Positions 5,973 to 8,779 of a stretch of DNA of 8,779 nucleotides are shown one piece after another (positions within the stretch are counted from its first letter, which is position 1; every line of letters starts with the position of its first letter). A program made the position numbers and the translations under genes. This stretch comes from Ardenticatenales bacterium (GTDB lineage Bacteria > Chloroflexota > Anaerolineae > Promineifilales > UBA4811). Location of the stretch: contig WSZX01000045.1 of assembly GCA_013139935.1 (NCBI GenBank), positions 1-8,779 of the forward strand, in the 5' to 3' direction. The notes under the pieces are model-generated. The model was not told the origin of the DNA and did no database searches. It was given only the letters and a program-made list of their open reading frames with translations.

Positions 5973-7007
5973 CTAGACACCAAACACGGCTAATTCCTGT
6001 TGAAACCAGTTGGCCAACTCTTCCTTCTCCCCCACAGGCAGAAAGGCTGCGCCAACGGCAGTGAGAATGGTATGCTTGAGTCCGTCCAGCGACAGACCCA
6101 ACTGGCTTACGGCCAGACAATACTCATCTGTCAGCTCGATATCACTCACACTCGGATCGTCGGTATTGATGGTGATCGGCAGCCCTAGATCCAGCAGATC
6201 AGATAGCGGGTGCTGCTTGAGGCTGGAGAACACACCGCTCTGGAAGTTGCTGGTGGGGCATATCTCCAGCACGATGTTCCGGTTCTTGATGAAGCGTATG
6301 ACTCTAGCGTCTTCGATGGCCCGTACTCCGTGGCCGATCCGCTCCGCGTGGAGATGGGTGATGGACTCGATGATGTTCTCCGAGCCGGTCCACTCGCCAG
6401 CATGGACCGTGATCCCAAGCCCCGCATCCTTGGCCCTCTGAAACAAGGGAGCAAACTGGCGGGTGGAAAAGGCAACCTCGTCACCGGCCAGATCTAACCC
6501 CACGATCTCGCCCTGATTGCTGATGGCCAGTTCCGCGATCTGCTGACCAACCGAGAGGTCTTCATGGCGGTTCATGCTCATGATCAAGCCCACGCGGATG
6601 TCATGGTCGGACTCGGCCCGGCGGACCGATTGGATGACCCAACTTGTCACCTCCTCCAGCGAGAACCCTCCCACTGTGGAGAGAGCTGAGGGCGTGAAGC
6701 GCAATTCCAGGTACCGGATATTGTCGTCAGCGGCGTCGGCGATTGCTTCATAGGTCACGCGCTCGACGACTTGACGTGTCTTGTAGAAATGGCGGAGGAC
6801 GCCAAACTTTGCCAAGAAATGACGGTAGGTGTGGGGCTCGCTGGTGACCTGGACATACGGCCGAATCGTCTCTACTTCATATCCGGGCAGATCAACCCCG
6901 TGTTCCCGGGCAATATCCGACAGGGTTTCCAGTCGCAGCGATCCTTCAAGGTGCCGGTGAAGATCGATCTTGGGCCACGACTTTAGTGCTTGGCGCAGTT
7001 CGGACAC
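5973..7007 (-). CDS. add: Adenosine deaminase
   Basis: A 344-residue amidohydrolase of the usual length for adenosine deaminases. All zinc and catalytic motifs are present in order: KIDLHRHLEG with H17 and H19, ITVHAGEWTG with H202 and the catalytic E205, IGHGVRA with H226, and INTDDPSVS with D283 and D284. SFSLEE-like, LDLAGDE (171-177) and EICPTSN (248-254) are also characteristic. It deaminates adenosine and deoxyadenosine to inosine and deoxyinosine in the cytoplasm for purine salvage. The related adenine deaminases share these motifs, so adenine as substrate is not fully excluded. The start is a GTG at 7007 with TTGGAG about seven bases upstream. It follows the second small membrane protein by 16 bp and precedes the unrecognised gene by 25 bp, so all probably lie on one transcript. 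Confidence 0.92.
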   Translation of the reverse strand: MSELRQALKSWPKIDLHRHLEGSLRLETLSDIAREHGVDLPGYEVETIRPYVQVTSEPHTYRHFLAKFGVLRHFYKTRQVVERVTYEAIADAADDNIRYLELRFTPSALSTVGGFSLEEVTSWVIQSVRRAESDHDIRVGLIMSMNRHEDLSVGQQIAELAISNQGEIVGLDLAGDEVAFSTRQFAPLFQRAKDAGLGITVHAGEWTGSENIIESITHLHAERIGHGVRAIEDARVIRFIKNRNIVLEICPTSNFQSGVFSSLKQHPLSDLLDLGLPITINTDDPSVSDIELTDEYCLAVSQLGLSLDGLKHTILTAVGAAFLPVGEKEELANWFQQELAVFGV

Positions 7008-7023
7008 TCGCTACTCCAACCGC

Positions 7024-7332
7024 TCACTCGCGAAAAAGCCATCTCCAGTAGAACCAAGCGGCGGCAAGGCTGGCCGTCAGGCCAATACTCAAAGGCAAGA
7101 TGACGATCAACAGCGGGAAACCGGCGTCCCCGTTTTCGACCAGGCCGGCAACGATAGCCAATCGTCCCCCCATTGCCAGGAGGCACGAGCCAATGCCCAC
7201 CCAGAAAAGGCGATACCAGGGCCGCATCCTGGCAACAGCGCCTAACCGCGCACTCAGAACGGCACAGACATGCAACGTGAATCCTACGGCCGCCAGACCG
7301 GCCAGGCCGAGTACTCCGGTAAACGTCTCCAT
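7024..7332 (-). CDS. Small membrane protein, about three transmembrane helices (second of a pair)
   Basis: A 102-residue hydrophobic protein of no family I recognise. Likely membrane helices lie at about 4-28, 40-65 and 72-97. The loops are short: a basic one after helix 1 (RLGAVARMRPWYR) and an acidic one after helix 2 (VENGD). The C-terminus is short and aromatic/basic (WFYWRWLFRE). Its ATG shares one base with the TGA of the preceding membrane protein (TGATG), with GAGGGAG a few bases upstream, so the two are co-translated. Like its partner it is too small to be a typical transporter on its own; it may form a complex with the partner and with the KaiC-like ATPase encoded just before. The two have the same size and topology but no clear sequence identity by eye. 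Confidence 0.8.
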   Translation of the reverse strand: METFTGVLGLAGLAAVGFTLHVCAVLSARLGAVARMRPWYRLFWVGIGSCLLAMGGRLAIVAGLVENGDAGFPLLIVILPLSIGLTASLAAAWFYWRWLFRE

Positions 7333-7622
7333 CAGCTCCCTCTAGTCATTGCTCTCAGCAAAGGGTAACCACTGCCAACCAACACAGCTCCGCCAGCCAG
7401 CAAGAAGACGTCGGCCACCGTGTTTCCGGCCAACTGCGGTGCCTGGGAGACATAGATCAGGTCGCCGGCGAGAAGCAAAGCCGCGGAGACCAGAAAGAGC
7501 CCAGGCCGCGTGCATTCCCCTGTCATCCGCCGGTAGAACCGCGCAATCAGGAAGAGCAGGATCTGCACAGCGGCGATCGCACACCCGACATAGAGTGAAA
7601 GGATAATTGTGCCTGCAATCAC
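7332..7622 (-). CDS. Small membrane protein, about three transmembrane helices (first of a pair)
   Basis: A 96-residue hydrophobic protein of no family I recognise. Likely membrane helices lie at about 3-26, 39-58 and 68-88. A strongly basic loop (ARFYRRMTGECTR, about 27-39) follows helix 1 and so probably faces the cytoplasm. The start is a GTG at 7622 that overlaps the KaiC-like stop codon as GTGA; the ribosome-binding site inside the upstream gene is weak (GGGGAT), typical of a coupled start. Its stop overlaps the next membrane gene by one base. The tight linkage suggests that the ATPase and the two membrane proteins work together, but nothing in the sequence gives the function. Confidence 0.8.
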   Translation of the reverse strand: MIAGTIILSLYVGCAIAAVQILLFLIARFYRRMTGECTRPGLFLVSAALLLAGDLIYVSQAPQLAGNTVADVFLLAGGAVLVGSGYPLLRAMTRGS

Positions 7623-8392
7623 GAACTGGATCCCCGGCGCTTGCTAACAAACGCCTCCGCAAAGGAGTCAGCCATCCGCCAAGGGGTACCACTCATGATG
7701 CCTTCGTGACCCTCAAACTTGGAGCGAACCTCAATGCCACTGCCGGTGATCTCAAACTGGCGGATGTCCTTGGCATGGTCACTGCCGCGCAGCTTGAGCA
7801 CCAGCAATGCCTTCTTCATGACGCTATCCATCTCGACATAGCGGAGCAATATGTAGGAATCGACCAGATAAGCAAACTCATCGTCGACCTGCGAACCTGA
7901 ACCAAGCAGTTGGTCGCTTTCCTGGGTCAAGATCGTGGTCAGGCCTTCTCTCTTGAGGCCGGTGACATAGTGGTACATGGCGTGCCGCAGATCGGGGGGA
8001 GTTGCCGACAGACGGCGAAAGTTAGAAACAGAATCCACTAGCGCACGCTTTACACGTGCTTCCTGAATCATGCCGCTGGCACGCTCCAGCTCGGCCATGG
8101 AGGTTTCCGGGTGGATCATGACTATGCGGAGCTTACCGGCGACTTCCAGGGAACGCAAATCCCAGCCGTAGCCGAGCGCGTCTTTGTAATACTGATCGGG
8201 ATGCTCGTCGAACGTAAAAACCAGACCCGCCTCGTCATAAAGAGTGATGCCGTTGTAGATGAACTGGAGCCCCAAGGTGGTCTTGCCCGTTCCTGGAGCG
8301 CCCTCGACCAGATTGGCCGTCTCCGGCAAAAAGCCACCCGCCAACATGGCGTCCAACTCCCCAATTCCGGTCTTCACACGCTCGTTCGTCAT
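7619..8392 (-). CDS. Single-domain KaiC-like RecA-fold ATPase
   Basis: A 257-residue protein with one KaiC/RadA-type ATPase domain, half the length of the two-domain clock protein KaiC (about 520). It opens with VKTGIGELDAMLAGGFLPE, the usual KaiC start. Walker A is GAPGTGKTT (31-39). FTFDEHPDQYY (59-69) sits where KaiC has its paired catalytic glutamates; here the pair is D62-E63. Walker B is RALVDSVS (116-123, D120). The C-terminal KaiC signature is LLVLKLRGSDHAKD (196-209) followed by FEITGSGIEV (213-222). A hydrophilic tail ending KRRGSSS follows. Such proteins, common in archaea and some bacteria, are thought to act in signalling or as ATP-driven switches; no kaiA or kaiB is visible, so a clock role is not supported. 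It starts 19 bp after secA with GAGGT upstream, and its stop overlaps the next gene. Confidence 0.88.
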   Translation of the reverse strand: MTNERVKTGIGELDAMLAGGFLPETANLVEGAPGTGKTTLGLQFIYNGITLYDEAGLVFTFDEHPDQYYKDALGYGWDLRSLEVAGKLRIVMIHPETSMAELERASGMIQEARVKRALVDSVSNFRRLSATPPDLRHAMYHYVTGLKREGLTTILTQESDQLLGSGSQVDDEFAYLVDSYILLRYVEMDSVMKKALLVLKLRGSDHAKDIRQFEITGSGIEVRSKFEGHEGIMSGTPWRMADSFAEAFVSKRRGSSS

Positions 8393-8411
8393 GGTTCAGT
8401 ACCTCAATGGT

Positions 8412-8779
8412 CTAGTGTCTTCGCCTTCGTCTGCGGGGCCGCCTGGCCGGGCCCGCTTGCTTGACTGCGGCCGGCTGCAAGTTCCCAGGGTCTTTGCGCA
8501 TGCAGCAATTCTTGTACTTTTTTCCGCTGCCACACGGACAAGGCTCATTTCTTCCCACGGCCTGCTTTGCTCTACGGACGGTTCGCCTCCGGGCCGGCCC
8601 TCCATCCAGGTTGGTGGCCAACTGGCGACGCGGCTGCGGGGCAGCCACCATCCGGAATGCAATCGGCCGCAATGCCTGATTCACTACATCGTGTCGAATC
8701 TGCGCCAGCAGAGCGGTATACATCTCGTGGGCCTCTTTTCGAAATGCCACCAGCGGGTCTTGCTGTGCATAGGCCCTCA
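8412..8779 (-). CDS. secA: Preprotein translocase ATPase SecA, C-terminal end, cut by window edge
   Basis: The last 121 codons of a gene entering from the right edge. The fragment begins RAYAQQDPLVAFRKEAHEMY, matching the SecA helical scaffold end (the region reading GYAQKDPL in many SecA proteins), and continues into a charged linker. VGRNEPCPCGSGKKYKNCC split over 74-92 is the SEC-C motif; C80, C82, C91 and C92 would bind zinc and contact SecB or the ribosome. A basic tail then ends in PRRRRRRH. SecA drives preproteins through SecYEG at the membrane. The frame is open to the edge, so an ATG- or GTG-initiated short ORF here would be an artefact; the GTG at 8750 is an internal valine. The KaiC-like gene follows after 19 bp with no terminator visible between them. 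Confidence 0.93.
   Translation of the reverse strand, partial: RAYAQQDPLVAFRKEAHEMYTALLAQIRHDVVNQALRPIAFRMVAAPQPRRQLATNLDGGPARRRTVRRAKQAVGRNEPCPCGSGKKYKNCCMRKDPGNLQPAAVKQAGPARRPRRRRRRH

Noticed and set aside
5948..5983. Upstream start of the 421-residue protein at 5983
   Set aside because: It lies partly inside the adenosine deaminase gene, whereas AGGAAGGAG sits at ideal spacing before 5947.
7619..8392. Circadian clock KaiC
   Set aside because: Only one ATPase domain, with no kaiA or kaiB nearby, so a clock role is unsupported.
1..8779. Mobile element, CRISPR array, tRNA or rRNA
   Set aside because: No transposase, integrase, regularly spaced repeats, cloverleaf or rRNA-like stretch seen on either strand.

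Overview
The window is a compact bacterial chromosomal segment of moderately high GC (judged by eye). Every gene I can support lies on the minus strand, so transcription runs from high to low coordinates. Both ends are cut inside genes: the 3' end of secA at the right and the 5' part of an RseP-type M50 protease gene at the left. I see no tRNA, rRNA, transposase, integrase, CRISPR or phage gene. The mix (two-subunit class I fumarase, CooC-type ATPase, single-domain KaiC-like ATPase, DivIC-like protein with a Pro/Thr-rich linker and Trp-rich tail) would suit a Chloroflexota or similar deep-branching, possibly anaerobic bacterium. That placement is inference, not something the sequence proves.

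Layout in transcription order. (1) 8779-7024: the SecA C-terminus with its SEC-C zinc motif and an arginine-rich end; 19 bp later a single-domain KaiC-like ATPase; then two small proteins of about three membrane segments each, joined by GTGA and TGATG stop/start overlaps. (2) 7007-4682: adenosine deaminase, 16 bp after the second membrane protein, then a 421-residue soluble protein I do not recognise. (3) 4681-2270: an 82-bp gap holding an 8-bp-stem hairpin, then a CooC-type nickel-insertion ATPase, then fumarase alpha and beta. (4) 2269-526: a short gap with an open frame of doubtful status, a DivIC/FtsB-like division protein, and an MFS transporter overlapping it by GTGA. (5) 525-1: a gap of about 175 bp with the best promoter candidate (a perfect TATAAT) and a 12-bp palindrome, followed by the truncated M50 protease.

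Most genes are housekeeping: protein export, septation, purine salvage, fumarate/malate interconversion and intramembrane proteolysis. The least explained parts are the co-translated KaiC-like ATPase plus two membrane proteins, the 421-residue protein, and the CooC-type metallochaperone beside an Fe-S fumarase with no carbon monoxide dehydrogenase in view. The first is the best candidate here for an undescribed system.
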